Assembly: GCA_029550925.1 (NCBI GenBank)
Contig: JAKPGL010000126.1
Coordinates: 1 to 39,398, forward strand
Length of the DNA: 39,398 nt
Source of the DNA: Planctomycetota bacterium
Lineage (GTDB): Bacteria > Planctomycetota > Planctomycetia > Pirellulales > Thermoguttaceae
Direction of reading: 5' to 3'
Below, piece after piece: positions 23,909 to 32,461 of the stretch (its first letter is position 1; each line of letters opens with the position of its first letter). Position numbers and translations under genes: made by a program. Under the pieces are notes generated by a model. That model was given only the letters and a program-made list of their open reading frames with translations, ran no database searches and was not told the DNA's origin.

Positions 23909-26044
23909 TTACGGTTCGCTCAGCCGGATTCTTACATCGGCTACGCTATTGCCTCGCTCTCGAGGGCCGACGATCAGGGGGTTGATGTCGAGTTCGCAGA
24001 TGCGTGGGAAGTCGGCCGCCAATTGGCCGAGCCGCTGGATACACTCCCGGATGTTATCGACATCGGCCGGCGGACTGCCCCGCAAGCCTTCCAGGAGTTT
24101 GAAGGCCTTGACATGGTGGAGCATGCGTTGGGCGCCCTGTCGGCTGATGGGGGCTAGGCCGAAGGTTACATCTTTAAATAATTCTACATACAGGCCGCCC
24201 AGGCCGAACATCAGCACTGGGCCAAAGGAGGGGTCGCGTTTGACGCCAAGAATCACTTCATGGCCCGGCGGAATCATCCGGCGGACCACAGCCCCTCGGA
24301 TTTCCGCATTGGGCGCGGCGCGGCGGACGCTTTGAAGCATCTCCGCAAAGGCGCTGCGCACCGCGGAAGCATCGTGCAGATTGAGCTTCACCCCGCCAAC
24401 GTCCCACTTGTGGACCACCTGGGGGCTTACCACCCGCAAGACCACCGGATAGCCGACCTGCTCGGCAAATTCAGCCGCCTCTTCTGGACTGGAACAGAGC
24501 CGATGCGGCGGCACTGGCAATCCATAGGCGGCCAAGACGGCCAACGCCTCCGGTTCCTCCAAATAGCCGCTTGTCGCCTGGTCGATGATCCGAGCAGCAG
24601 CGGCCCGATCCACCGGAAACTCTGTCGGCTCGTCGAGTTCCAAGGCCCGCCAGGCGCGGATTCGTTGCACAGCGGCCATGGCGGCGCAGGCCCATTCCGG
24701 TAGGATATAATGTGGCAAATGCGCCTTCTGCAAAAGCCGAATCCCTGGGACCACGTCCTCCGCTCCCATGAACGAACAGGCGATCGGCTTGGCGGCGTTG
24801 CGACCGATTTCCACGACGCCGCGGGCGATCGCTTCGATGTCGGTCATCGACTGGGGGGTGAGGATGACTAGCACCTGGTCGATCTGAGGATCGTCCAGGA
24901 CATGGCGTAAGGCGGCCTGATAGCGGTCGGCCCGGGCGTCGCCGATCACATCTACGGGATTTTTTACGTTGGCGGTGGCCGGCAGAGATTCCCGCAAACG
25001 TGCTTGAGTCGTTTCGCTCAGTCGGGGTACCGCCAAGCCCATGCTGACGGCCGCATCGGTGGCCATCACGCCAGGCCCCCCGGCGTTGGTAACGATCGCC
25101 AACCGATTGCCCTGGGGCATCGGCTGATAGGCGTACATGATGGCGGCGTTGAACAGTTCGTCGATGGTGCCTACCCGCACAATACCCGCTTCTTCGAAGA
25201 CGGCGTCGCAGATGGGGTCTTCGCCGGCGAGGGAGCCGGTGTGGCTTGCCGCCGCATCCGCTCCCTGAGGGGTCCGGCCAGATTTGATGGCCAAGATCGG
25301 CTTGGCGTTCGGACCGCGAGTTACCCGCCGGGCCACCTCGACCAATTTCCGCCCTTCGCGCAACTCCTCCAAATAAAGCAGAATGATGTCCGTCTGAGGG
25401 TCCTGGTGCAGGTACTCGAAAAGGTCGGTTTCTGTTACCCCCGCCTTATTGCCGAAACTGACAAACTTGGAAAAGCCGATCTGCTTTTCCCGGGCGTAAT
25501 CCAAAACCGCTGTACACAAAGCGCCCGACTGGCTCAAAAAGCTAATCCGGCCTGCCAGCGGCATCTTGCGAGCAAACGAGGCGTTTAACTGTACGGACGG
25601 GTCTGTATTGATCACTCCCAGACAATTCGGCCCGATCAGCGAAATACCATATTCGGCGCAAATAGCCTTCAGCCGTTGTTCTCGTTTGACGCCCTCCGGA
25701 CCGATTTCCCGAAAACCAGCCGAAATCACAATGGCCGCCTTGATCCCTTTTTTCCCGCACTGCTCCAAGGCCCGATCCACCACCTCGGCCGGGAACACAA
25801 TGACGGCCAAATCCACCTGGTCCTCAATGTCAACCACATAGCGGTAGGCCCGAACAGCACAAATGCTTCGTTTGCCGGGCGCCACCGGATACAGCGTGCC
25901 TCGGTAGCCGCTGGTCAAAATGTTGTAAAAAATATCATAAGGAACTGTGCCGGGGGTGGTGGTTACCCCAAGGACTGCGACGGATTTCGGAGCAAAAATG
26001 GCGTCCAACGGATGCCCCTTCGAATCAGAACGTGGTGCATTCAT
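23909..26044 (-). CDS. ADP-forming acyl-CoA synthetase (acetate-CoA ligase, fused alpha/beta)
   Basis: A 711-aa fused protein that interconverts acyl-CoA, ADP and phosphate with free acid and ATP, typical of ADP-forming acetyl-CoA synthetases. The first part is a CoA-binding Rossmann domain (residues 15-110: KSVAVLGVTTTPGTVPYDIF), followed by succinyl-CoA-ligase-like domains with GPNCLGVINTD and SFLSQSGALCTAVL. The phosphorylated catalytic histidine is His268 in AAASHTGSLAGED. The C-terminal ATP-grasp beta part has EALAVLAAYGLPVPP and PVVLRVVSPQVVHKWDVGGV, ending in CELDINPLIV. Nucleotide specificity is not decided by sequence alone. It may conserve energy in organic acid or amino-acid catabolism. 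It is separate from holB by a probable terminator. Confidence 0.93.
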   Translation of the reverse strand: MNAPRSDSKGHPLDAIFAPKSVAVLGVTTTPGTVPYDIFYNILTSGYRGTLYPVAPGKRSICAVRAYRYVVDIEDQVDLAVIVFPAEVVDRALEQCGKKGIKAAIVISAGFREIGPEGVKREQRLKAICAEYGISLIGPNCLGVINTDPSVQLNASFARKMPLAGRISFLSQSGALCTAVLDYAREKQIGFSKFVSFGNKAGVTETDLFEYLHQDPQTDIILLYLEELREGRKLVEVARRVTRGPNAKPILAIKSGRTPQGADAAASHTGSLAGEDPICDAVFEEAGIVRVGTIDELFNAAIMYAYQPMPQGNRLAIVTNAGGPGVMATDAAVSMGLAVPRLSETTQARLRESLPATANVKNPVDVIGDARADRYQAALRHVLDDPQIDQVLVILTPQSMTDIEAIARGVVEIGRNAAKPIACSFMGAEDVVPGIRLLQKAHLPHYILPEWACAAMAAVQRIRAWRALELDEPTEFPVDRAAAARIIDQATSGYLEEPEALAVLAAYGLPVPPHRLCSSPEEAAEFAEQVGYPVVLRVVSPQVVHKWDVGGVKLNLHDASAVRSAFAEMLQSVRRAAPNAEIRGAVVRRMIPPGHEVILGVKRDPSFGPVLMFGLGGLYVELFKDVTFGLAPISRQGAQRMLHHVKAFKLLEGLRGSPPADVDNIRECIQRLGQLAADFPRICELDINPLIVGPRERGNSVADVRIRLSEP

Positions 26045-26130
26045 CGGTGGGTGAAGACTCCCTTAGTAAAAGCAATACATCGTTCGTAAAAGCGATATCC
26101 GTGCTCCAGACAACGTTCTATTCTGAAAAC

Positions 26131-26145
26131 TGCCTTCAAAAGGCA
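26131..26145 (-). terminator. Small intrinsic terminator after holB
   Basis: TGCCTT and AAGGCA form a perfect 6-bp stem with a 3-base loop; on the minus strand it is followed by GTTTTC. It lies about 180 bp beyond the holB stop codon at 26322 and ahead of the acyl-CoA synthetase gene. Confidence 0.45.
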
Positions 26146-26321
26146 ATCCGTTAAGTCCTCTTGAGACAGTTAGGAAGCAGAAGAAATTACTACTTTAACC
26201 TCCCGGAAACACAACGTAAAGTAGGCGGCCTTCCAAAGCAGAGAAGAGAAATAGCTCCTGGAGAAAAATTCCCCCCCCTGACGGCGGTTAAAAGAGCCAT
26301 GTCGGCCGACCGGCGGGGAAG

Positions 26322-27446
26322 TCAAGAGCAGGAACCAGCGGCGGCAATTGTCCCGGCCAAATCTACCAGCCACGCCTCGATCAGCAGGGCGAGATTGGCA
26401 TTCCGGTCGATCTGTTCGGCTGCTTCTAAACAGCGGTCCAGGCGTTCGGCGGCGGCCTCTAGGCCGGCGCCCCAATTCTGAATTGCCTCGGTCTCTTGAG
26501 GGTCCAAAAACATCCAAGTCCGAGGGGCTTGCGAACTACCCGGCTTGGAAGGCTCTCGGGGAGGGGCTTGCAGGGGCCCCCGCTCTTGCCCGCCGCTATG
26601 TTGATAAAGCACCTGTCGGTAATACTCGGCGGCCATACCCACGATCACGCGCAAGCGTTCTCGCCGGGCGGAGGCTTCTTGGCCGGCCGATTCTACCTGG
26701 GCCGATACCTGTTCGGCCAACCCCAAAGGATCCAACCGGGCTTGGCTCAGGCCGATCCAAAGGGTTTTGCGGAAGTCCCACAAATGAGCGTCGGCCAACT
26801 GGCGCGCCCGCTCCAGGCTGCCCTCCGAGAGCAAAGCCAATCGTCGGGCCTCGGCCGGGTCCGTGGCCGTCTGCTCCCGAAGCAAAATCTCCTGAACCAT
26901 CTCCGGTTCCAACGGCTGAAACCGGACCAATTGGCAGCGGGAGCGTATGGTCGGCAATTGACGGGCTGGGCTTACGCCAATCAAAATAATCACCGTCCGG
27001 GGCGGCGGTTCCTCCAGCGTTTTGAGCAGGCAATTGGCGCTTTCGGCGTGAAGGTAGTCGGCGTCGTCGATGATCGCTATTTTTCGACCGCCCAGGAAGG
27101 GCTTTAAACTCAGCTCGTAGATCAACCCTTCCCGCATCCGACGTTCCCGCTCGCCCACAAACGTCTCCAGAGGGATAAAGGATTTGTCCGGCGGCTTGCC
27201 GACGATGTGCAAATCCGGATGGTTACCGGCCAGCACCATCGAACAACTATTGCAGGAGTTACACGGGTCTAGCGCCGCCTCCGAACTGGTCTGGCACAGG
27301 AGGGCCTGGGCCAACCTGCGGGCAAAGGTCGCTTTGCCTACGCCGGGCGGCCCCACAAAAAGGAAACTACCGCCCAATCGGTCCTGGGCCGCCGCCCGTC
27401 GAAATCGCTCCACAATCCGGTCGTGTCCTAAAATGCCCTGCCACAT
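26322..27446 (-). CDS. holB: DNA polymerase III delta' subunit
   Basis: A 374-aa AAA+ clamp-loader subunit that helps load the sliding clamp during replication. The P-loop GPPGVGKAT lies at 32-40; four zinc-binding cysteines are present (Cys51, Cys62, Cys65, Cys68; CNSCNSC). The DNA/partner-binding region shows IAIIDDADYLHAESANCLLK and the sensor/arginine-finger motif SRC in TIRSRCQLVRF. C-terminal helices (residues 220-374) are longer and less conserved, as usual for delta'. It is on the same strand as tmk, 123 bp downstream, a common pairing in bacteria (tmk-holB), so they are probably co-transcribed. Start ATG 27446 begins the conserved IxGHDxIVERF motif. Confidence 0.94.
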   Translation of the reverse strand: MWQGILGHDRIVERFRRAAAQDRLGGSFLFVGPPGVGKATFARRLAQALLCQTSSEAALDPCNSCNSCSMVLAGNHPDLHIVGKPPDKSFIPLETFVGERERRMREGLIYELSLKPFLGGRKIAIIDDADYLHAESANCLLKTLEEPPPRTVIILIGVSPARQLPTIRSRCQLVRFQPLEPEMVQEILLREQTATDPAEARRLALLSEGSLERARQLADAHLWDFRKTLWIGLSQARLDPLGLAEQVSAQVESAGQEASARRERLRVIVGMAAEYYRQVLYQHSGGQERGPLQAPPREPSKPGSSQAPRTWMFLDPQETEAIQNWGAGLEAAAERLDRCLEAAEQIDRNANLALLIEAWLVDLAGTIAAAGSCS

Positions 27447-27510
27447 AAGGTGATACGTTGGCCGTTTTGAAGAGATGTCTATTTTGTACTATCCAAAGTG
27501 TTCTGGGATG

Positions 27511-27540
27511 CCATTCCTGCTCTAGCGACAATCCCGGGGC
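27511..27540. repeat. Degenerate copy of the palindromic repeat
   Basis: CCATTCCTGCTCTAGCGACA followed by ATCCCGGGG resembles the repeat ends near 23.7 and 38.45 kb (GACAATCCCGGG is shared exactly with 38466-38477). It is a short degraded relic in the gap between tmk and holB. Confidence 0.4.
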
Positions 27541-27569
27541 CTCCCAAGATCGGTTTGCAACCGACGTTG

Positions 27570-28187
27570 CTAGACCGGCCTCACCAACCCCCGACGGCGG
27601 AGAATCTCTTGGATTTGTTGCTGTACCTGCTCAACCGTCCCTGTACTATCCAGGACAACAATTTGGTCCGGGCTGCGGCGAGCTTCTTCTAAAAATCCTT
27701 GCCGCACCCGGGCGTGAAAGTCCCGGTCCCGAGCTTCGATCCGGTCTCGTTTGCTGCCCAGCCGGGCCGAGGCCACCTCCGGCGGAACATCCAACACAAT
27801 CGTCAGATCCGGCCCCAGCCCGCCCGTGGCCGCCCGGCCAATCTCCCACAACGTATCTACATCTAAACCGCCGCCATATCCTTGATAGACCACATTGGCC
27901 AGCAGATACCGGTCCGAGACGACTGCTTTTCCGGCGGCCAAGGCCGGGTGGATCACTTCTTCAACCATTTGGGCGCGGGCCGCCATATATAAAAGCATCT
28001 CGGCCTTCAGTGCCATGTGCAAATCATGCCGATCCAAAAGCAAACCCCGAATGGCTTCTCCCAGCGGGGTCGAACCGGGGTCCCGGCAGGTAACCACCTG
28101 ATAACCCAAACTGCGAAGCCAATCGGCCAACAGGCCTACCTGGGTGCTTTTGCCGACGCCGTCGGCGCCGTCTAGTACGATAAACAT
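27570..28187 (-). CDS. tmk: Thymidylate kinase
   Basis: A 205-aa cytoplasmic enzyme that phosphorylates dTMP to dTDP with ATP. The P-loop is GADGVGKST (7-15), close to the usual GxDGxGKST. The DR-loop appears as CRDPGSTPLGEAIR (other enzymes usually have REPGGTP). LLYMAARAQ and VVSDRYLLANVVYQG are standard Tmk motifs, and the LID region is RIEARDRDFHARVRQGF. The length is normal. It is followed on the same strand by holB. Start ATG 28187 begins with MFIVLDGADGVGKS, so the N-terminus is certain. Confidence 0.97.
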   Translation of the reverse strand: MFIVLDGADGVGKSTQVGLLADWLRSLGYQVVTCRDPGSTPLGEAIRGLLLDRHDLHMALKAEMLLYMAARAQMVEEVIHPALAAGKAVVSDRYLLANVVYQGYGGGLDVDTLWEIGRAATGGLGPDLTIVLDVPPEVASARLGSKRDRIEARDRDFHARVRQGFLEEARRSPDQIVVLDSTGTVEQVQQQIQEILRRRGLVRPV

Positions 28188-28489
28188 ACCTTATTGACCT
28201 CTATGCGGACGGTGCTTCAACCGAGCATCTGGAGGCGATACAATACGCTGTCTGCCCGGCGATCCGGCGGATACGAATCCGGCAAAGTATCCATTGTACC
28301 CGCCTGTTTGGAAAAACGAAGGAGGCCCGAATCCTTGGGAGGATTTTCCCTCGCCGCGATCTAAGGGCGTCTGCGCCTCTAGAACATTCGGACGCAGTAG
28401 AGTATCTTGGGGAGACATTCTTTCGCCAAGCCGGATAAGCGTGATGGATGGTCGTTTTAAAAATCTTTTTCTTTGAGGAGTTTTCCCCC
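28188..28489. other. Intergenic region, no gene seen
   Basis: About 300 bp between divergent tmk and the DUF1080 gene. It should hold promoters for both. Nothing beyond the ribosome-binding site of the downstream gene (GAGGAG at 28475-28480) was recognised. Confidence 0.4.
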
Positions 28490-29227
28490 ATGAGACGTGC
28501 TTGGATATGGTGGGTTGTAGGGGTGGTTATGGCGAGTTGGCAGATGAGCGGGGCAAGTGTTTGTGCTCTCGATGACGTCCCTCTCGAGGTGGGACAAGAT
28601 GGGCAACGGGAACGGGGAGACGGGCTTGGGGACTGTTCCGCTTCCGAAGGAAAGGAGGAAGGGTTTACGCCCCTTTTCGACGGCAAAACCTTCGACGGGT
28701 GGGAGGGGAACTTGCAGATATTTCGGATAGAAGAAGGGGCGATTGTCGGCGGGCGTCTGAAAGAGCGGGTGCCTCGGAATGAGTTTCTCTGTACCCGCCG
28801 AGAATACGGCGATTTTGAACTCCGATTGGAATTCAAACTCCTTGGCCAAGGGGCCAATGCGGGCGTCCAAATCCGGAGTCAGCGGATTCCCCAGCACCAC
28901 GAGATGATTGGTTATCAGGCAGACTTAGGAGAGGGATATTGGGGCTGCCTCTACGACGAATCGCGTCGGAAAAAGGTGTTGGACGGACCGCCCCCGGAAC
29001 AACGAAACCAATTGGTTCGTCCCAATCAGTGGAATGAATATCGCATCCGCTGCCAAGGCCGACGTATTCAACTTTGGATCAACGGTCGGCAAACCGTGGA
29101 CTATACCGAACCGGACGAAACGATCCCCCAACGGGGCGTAATCGGCCTTCAGATTCACGGTGGTCCGCCCAGCGAAGCCTGGTACCGGAATATCCGAATC
29201 CAGGAACTCCCAGCAACTCAACCATAA
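28490..29227 (+). CDS. Secreted DUF1080 (3-keto-disaccharide hydrolase-like) protein
   Basis: A 245-aa exported protein. A signal peptide (MRRAWIWWVVGVVMASWQM) precedes a DUF1080 domain, a laminarinase/LamG-like beta-jelly-roll abundant in planctomycetes and in some members shown to hydrolyse 3-keto-glycosides. Hallmark segments are GFTPLFDGKTFDGWEGN, RREYGDFELRLEFKLLG, NAGVQIRS, NEYRIRCQGRRIQLWINGR and GVIGLQIHGGPPSEAWYRNI. The ATG at 28490 has GAGGAG 9 bp upstream; an earlier in-frame start at 28448 would precede the Shine-Dalgarno. Role is likely carbohydrate or polymer processing outside the cytoplasm; enzymatic activity not certain. It stands alone, with the HAD gene 76 bp downstream. 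Confidence 0.9.
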   Translation: MRRAWIWWVVGVVMASWQMSGASVCALDDVPLEVGQDGQRERGDGLGDCSASEGKEEGFTPLFDGKTFDGWEGNLQIFRIEEGAIVGGRLKERVPRNEFLCTRREYGDFELRLEFKLLGQGANAGVQIRSQRIPQHHEMIGYQADLGEGYWGCLYDESRRKKVLDGPPPEQRNQLVRPNQWNEYRIRCQGRRIQLWINGRQTVDYTEPDETIPQRGVIGLQIHGGPPSEAWYRNIRIQELPATQP

Positions 29228-29303
29228 CAACGCCTGCTTCTTTTTTCGAGGCGTGTGCTTTTGAGTATTAGGACAATTCCTCCAACGGATAGGGCTAACC
29301 GGG

Positions 29304-29924
29304 ATGAAACCGCCGAAGTTCATCTATTTCGATTTGGGCAAAGTGTTGGTGGATTTTACCGTAGAGCAGATGTGTCGGCAGTTGTCCGAGGCTGCGCAGA
29401 CCACTCCAGAGGAAATCCATCGGGTGCTTTTTTCGGACGGGCTAGAACTGCGGTATGAACGGGGTCTGCTTTCGACGGAAGAGTTTTACGAAGAGTTTTG
29501 CCGACAGATAGGCCGACGGGTGGATTTTCCACCATTGGCCCAGGCAGCCGCCGACATTTTCACCTGGAAGCCAGAATCGGCGGCTTTGGCGGTGCATTTG
29601 CGCCAGGCGGGGTATCGGCTCGGCATCCTGTCGAATACCTCGCCGCTGCATTGGGAACACTGCCTGCACCGGTACTGCGTGCTGCGGGAGACGTTCGGCG
29701 TCTATGCTCTGAGCTATCGGGTGGGCCATCTGAAGCCAGCGCCGGAAATCTATCAGGCCGCTGCAGAACTGGCCGGTTGTCGGCCGGAAGAAGTATTCTT
29801 CGTCGATGACTATTTGCCCAATGTCGAAGGGGCGCGGGCCGCCGGCCTGGATGCCGTCCAATATACCGGCCCGGCCGACTTGGCCGCAGAACTCCGCCGG
29901 CGCGGCTGCCGATTCAATTATTAG
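29304..29924 (+). CDS. HAD-superfamily phosphatase (YihX-like)
   Basis: A 206-aa haloacid-dehalogenase-type hydrolase. Motif I is IYFDLGKVLVDF, with nucleophile Asp10 and Gly where many phosphatases have a second Asp, a variant known in YihX-like sugar phosphatases and epoxide-hydrolase N-domains. Motif II is ILSNTSPLHWEH, the motif III lysine is in GHLKPAPEIY, and motif IV is FFVDDYLPNVEGARAAG. A four-helix cap lies after motif I. Predicted to dephosphorylate a small phosphorylated metabolite; substrate unknown. It follows the DUF1080 gene by 76 bp on the same strand and may be co-transcribed. Confidence 0.88.
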   Translation: MKPPKFIYFDLGKVLVDFTVEQMCRQLSEAAQTTPEEIHRVLFSDGLELRYERGLLSTEEFYEEFCRQIGRRVDFPPLAQAAADIFTWKPESAALAVHLRQAGYRLGILSNTSPLHWEHCLHRYCVLRETFGVYALSYRVGHLKPAPEIYQAAAELAGCRPEEVFFVDDYLPNVEGARAAGLDAVQYTGPADLAAELRRRGCRFNY

Positions 29925-30013
29925 CGACCGGGGCCGGGCTGCCAGAATCCCACCCGGCGTCCAAGAATGAGATCGAAGGGAGCTTCTACTCCGCTTGCCG
30001 TTCGGCCAATGGG

Positions 30014-30598
30014 CTACTGTTTTTCTTTAAAGACCATATCGATGGCCAGGCCAGCGGCCAGCAGCAAGGCCGAGGCGGCCGGTGAGGACTGTTCAGGGTT
30101 TAGGACGATCATGTAGTTGTCGGCGGTGGTGAACAATTCTTTGCCGATGCCGGCCCATTTCTTGGTTACCTGGCCCAATTCCCGACCGGTTGCATCGAGG
30201 AAGCGAAAGTTCCAGCCGATCCAATTGCCGCGGATTTCCGCCACCTGCTGGCCTTGGTGGTCATAGACCCAGAAACCGCCGCCCAGAGAAAACAGTTTGC
30301 TGTGAAAGTACCCCAATGGTTGGCCGGAAGGACCCTGAATGTGGACCTTGGCCCGAAAGAAAAAACCCCGGCGCTGCATGGTCAACAAAAGCCGCTCCGA
30401 AGGAAACTCCGCCACCTCGATCCGGGTAGGCAACACCCGCTTGTCGATGATCAGACGTAGATATTTCCAAATAGCGCTGGGATTTTCCCGTGCAATGCCG
30501 ATCTGCTGGCCTGTGGCGGGGTCAAAAATGTCATACACATCCACCAGTTTCAAGAATCCTACACGCTCTTTGACCAGAAATTGGGTTCGATCCAGCAT
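30014..30598 (-). CDS. Scramblase/LURP-one-related protein
   Basis: A 194-aa protein resembling phospholipid-scramblase/LURP-one-related proteins, a 12-stranded beta-barrel around a hydrophobic helix. Segments YDIFDPATGQQIGIARE, GFFFRAKVHIQGPSGQPLG, WVYDHQGQQVAEIRGNWIGW and FRFLDATGRELGQVTKKWAG repeat the fold's beta-hairpin pattern; the C-terminal AASALLLAAGLAIDMVF is the characteristic buried or membrane-associated helix. The function of bacterial members is unclear; lipid-related or structural roles have been proposed. The ATG at 30598 has AAGGA upstream at a normal distance. It converges with the HAD gene (90-bp gap). Confidence 0.66.
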   Translation of the reverse strand: MLDRTQFLVKERVGFLKLVDVYDIFDPATGQQIGIARENPSAIWKYLRLIIDKRVLPTRIEVAEFPSERLLLTMQRRGFFFRAKVHIQGPSGQPLGYFHSKLFSLGGGFWVYDHQGQQVAEIRGNWIGWNFRFLDATGRELGQVTKKWAGIGKELFTTADNYMIVLNPEQSSPAASALLLAAGLAIDMVFKEKQ

Positions 30599-30948
30599 GG
30601 AAAGGTCCTTCGAGAAAGGAGGAAAACGTCCAGGTTCACATCCCGGCCAGGGGTTCTGTGGGGAGACAGGCTTTCAAAAGAGATGGGATTGATTGTACTT
30701 TTCTTTGAGGGTGAAAAACAGGGGAAGAATCCGCTTTGCCCCCCAGAAAGGTGGAAAAAGCCGAAAAGGGTTTGTGATGACGGCGGGCTTATGGATGTCA
30801 TGGGGGACGTCCGGCAAATCCGGGAAAAATTGGGTGTTTCAGGAGGATCGGGCATGGCATAATCAATCCCGCCGCAAGCAACATTCCCGAAGATCGGCGA
30901 GAAATGGTTTGGCCAGTGTTCGGGGTAAGAGCAGGACCGATTCTGGAG
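30599..30948. other. Intergenic region, no gene seen
   Basis: About 350 bp between the divergent scramblase-like gene and the thioredoxin-like pair. Only short reading frames without convincing starts or families are present. Upstream promoters for both neighbours must lie here or just beyond. Confidence 0.4.
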
Positions 30949-30954
30949 TATAAT
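30949..30954 (+). promoter_or_regulatory. Perfect -10 hexamer upstream of the TlpA-like pair
   Basis: TATAAT at 30949-30954, 59 bp before the ATG at 31014. The sequence 17 bp upstream (TAAGAG) is a poor -35, so the promoter could need an activator or another sigma factor. Confidence 0.35.
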
Positions 30955-31013
30955 TGTTTGACCAAGAAGTTTCTTGTATTTTTCCGTCAGCCCCTCTTTA
31001 GTGGGATGCGGCT

Positions 31014-31679
31014 ATGGAGTCTTCCCCGCTTCCGGTTAGGCCCTCCTCGTCGCTATCAGGCCCTCCTCAGCCGGTTCTGACATCGGAAACAAAGAACTGG
31101 TGGTGGAATGTGGCGATTCTGTTGTTGGTGATTGGGGGGGTGTATGGGGTGTTTTATTTCCGGCCGTTTCGCTTGTCCGGAGGTACAAGCCACACTAATG
31201 TGGGAACGCCGCTGCCAATCGTGGAACTGGAGTCGGTCGAACCGGATCAGCGTCCTGTTAGCCGGGAGGACCTCCAGGGCCAGGTGGTGCTTCTCTGTTT
31301 TTGGGGACCGTGGTCGGAGATGTCGCGTCGGGCGCTGCCCCGAGTGGTGGAAGTAGCCGCCCCGTATCAAAAACGGCCCGACTTCCGTCTGCTAACCATC
31401 GCCTGTCCTCAGCAGCCTGGCGACAATAGAGAACAACTTCGGCAACAAGTCCGCGCGGCCCTTCGGGAGTGGAACGTCTCTGCGCCGGTGTATGTGGATC
31501 GGCAGGGCAATACCTTGGTCAGTTTCCGGGCGATGGCGGGCTTGGAACGAGTGCCCTGTGTGTATTTGGTCGATCGGCAGGGGATCATCCAGGCGGTTTG
31601 GCCCGGCTACCGCGACGGGGTAGAAAAGGAAATCCAAGAGCTTTTAGAAGAGTACCTGCCCGAAGCCAAAATCCGATGA
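31014..31679 (+). CDS. Membrane-anchored TlpA/thioredoxin-like protein lacking CXXC
   Basis: A 221-aa protein with a short proline/serine-rich N-terminus, one membrane segment (residues 29-50, WWWNVAILLLVIGGVYGVFY) and a thioredoxin-like domain (about 65-215) that should face the periplasm. The position of the redox motif reads FWGPWSEMSRR: Trp100-Ser101-Glu102-Met103-Ser104 instead of WCXXC, so both redox cysteines are serine. The fold otherwise follows TlpA (LQGQVVLLCFWG, VPCVYLVDRQGIIQAVW with the usual cis-Pro region). Thus it probably cannot catalyse disulfide exchange and may bind partners or act as a chaperone. A normal TlpA-like gene follows 43 bp downstream; the two are likely co-transcribed. 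Confidence 0.85.
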   Translation: MESSPLPVRPSSSLSGPPQPVLTSETKNWWWNVAILLLVIGGVYGVFYFRPFRLSGGTSHTNVGTPLPIVELESVEPDQRPVSREDLQGQVVLLCFWGPWSEMSRRALPRVVEVAAPYQKRPDFRLLTIACPQQPGDNREQLRQQVRAALREWNVSAPVYVDRQGNTLVSFRAMAGLERVPCVYLVDRQGIIQAVWPGYRDGVEKEIQELLEEYLPEAKIR

Positions 31680-31722
31680 AGGCCCTGCTGGCCAAGTCGG
31701 GGGATCGAGGGGGATTCATTCT

Positions 31723-32376
31723 ATGGACGCCTGGAAGGACCAATCGGACGACTCGGCCTCGAAGTGGATTTCTGAAAATCTCGAGCCGAAGGGGTGCCTG
31801 CCGGGCGCAGGCGCCGTGTACGTCCTGGCAGCAATTTTGGCGGTTGCCGGCGGGGTAGGGGTCCTCTGGCTATTGGGCCAAACACAAAAAGACCTCGGAA
31901 GCCGAAAACTTCGCCTTCCAAACGTACAATTGGAACCCCTGCTCCATGCCGAAAAACCGATCCGTTTGGAAGACATGCAGGGTAAAGTCGTCGTGCTGAA
32001 CTTTTGGGGCGCATGGTGTCCGCCCTGTCTGATGGAACTACCGCACCTGGCCGAACTGGAACGCACTTACCGCGGTCGGGAAGGATTCCTCTTTTTGGCC
32101 GTCTCTTGCGGTCCTGGGCCTCAGGAAGACATGGAAGAAATCCGTTCCAATACGGCAGCCTTGCTGGCCAACCAGGGACTGGATATGCCGACCTATCTGG
32201 ACCCTGGTTTTCTGACCCGCCAGGCGGTGGATCAGGCCGTGGGGTTTCAAGGCTATCCGACCACTTTGCTGCTGGATCGGCAAGGATATATCCGGCGGGT
32301 ATGGGTCGGTTTTGATCGACGATTGCCCCACGAACTGAACCAACTCGTCCAACAACTGCTGGCCGAAGGACCATAG
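31723..32376 (+). CDS. Membrane-anchored TlpA-like thiol-disulfide oxidoreductase
   Basis: A 217-aa protein with an N-terminal membrane segment (about residues 30-52) and a periplasmic thioredoxin-like domain. The active site is present: FWGAWCPPCLMELPHL with Cys99 and Cys102, and the cis-Pro loop is in GFQGYPTTLLLDRQG. It should reduce or exchange disulfides in exported proteins, for example during cytochrome c maturation, but no ccm/res genes are adjacent. A cysteine-free paralogue lies just upstream in the same orientation. The ATG at 31723 is preceded by GAGGGG, spaced somewhat long. The next gene, trkH, is convergent. Confidence 0.9.
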   Translation: MDAWKDQSDDSASKWISENLEPKGCLPGAGAVYVLAAILAVAGGVGVLWLLGQTQKDLGSRKLRLPNVQLEPLLHAEKPIRLEDMQGKVVVLNFWGAWCPPCLMELPHLAELERTYRGREGFLFLAVSCGPGPQEDMEEIRSNTAALLANQGLDMPTYLDPGFLTRQAVDQAVGFQGYPTTLLLDRQGYIRRVWVGFDRRLPHELNQLVQQLLAEGP

Positions 32377-32461
32377 CCTGCCCCCGAAGTCTCCTTCTTT
32401 ATAGGTTATAGGGAGGGACTTTTTTCCAGCGGAAGCCCGTACGGGTTCGGCCAGGAGTCGG

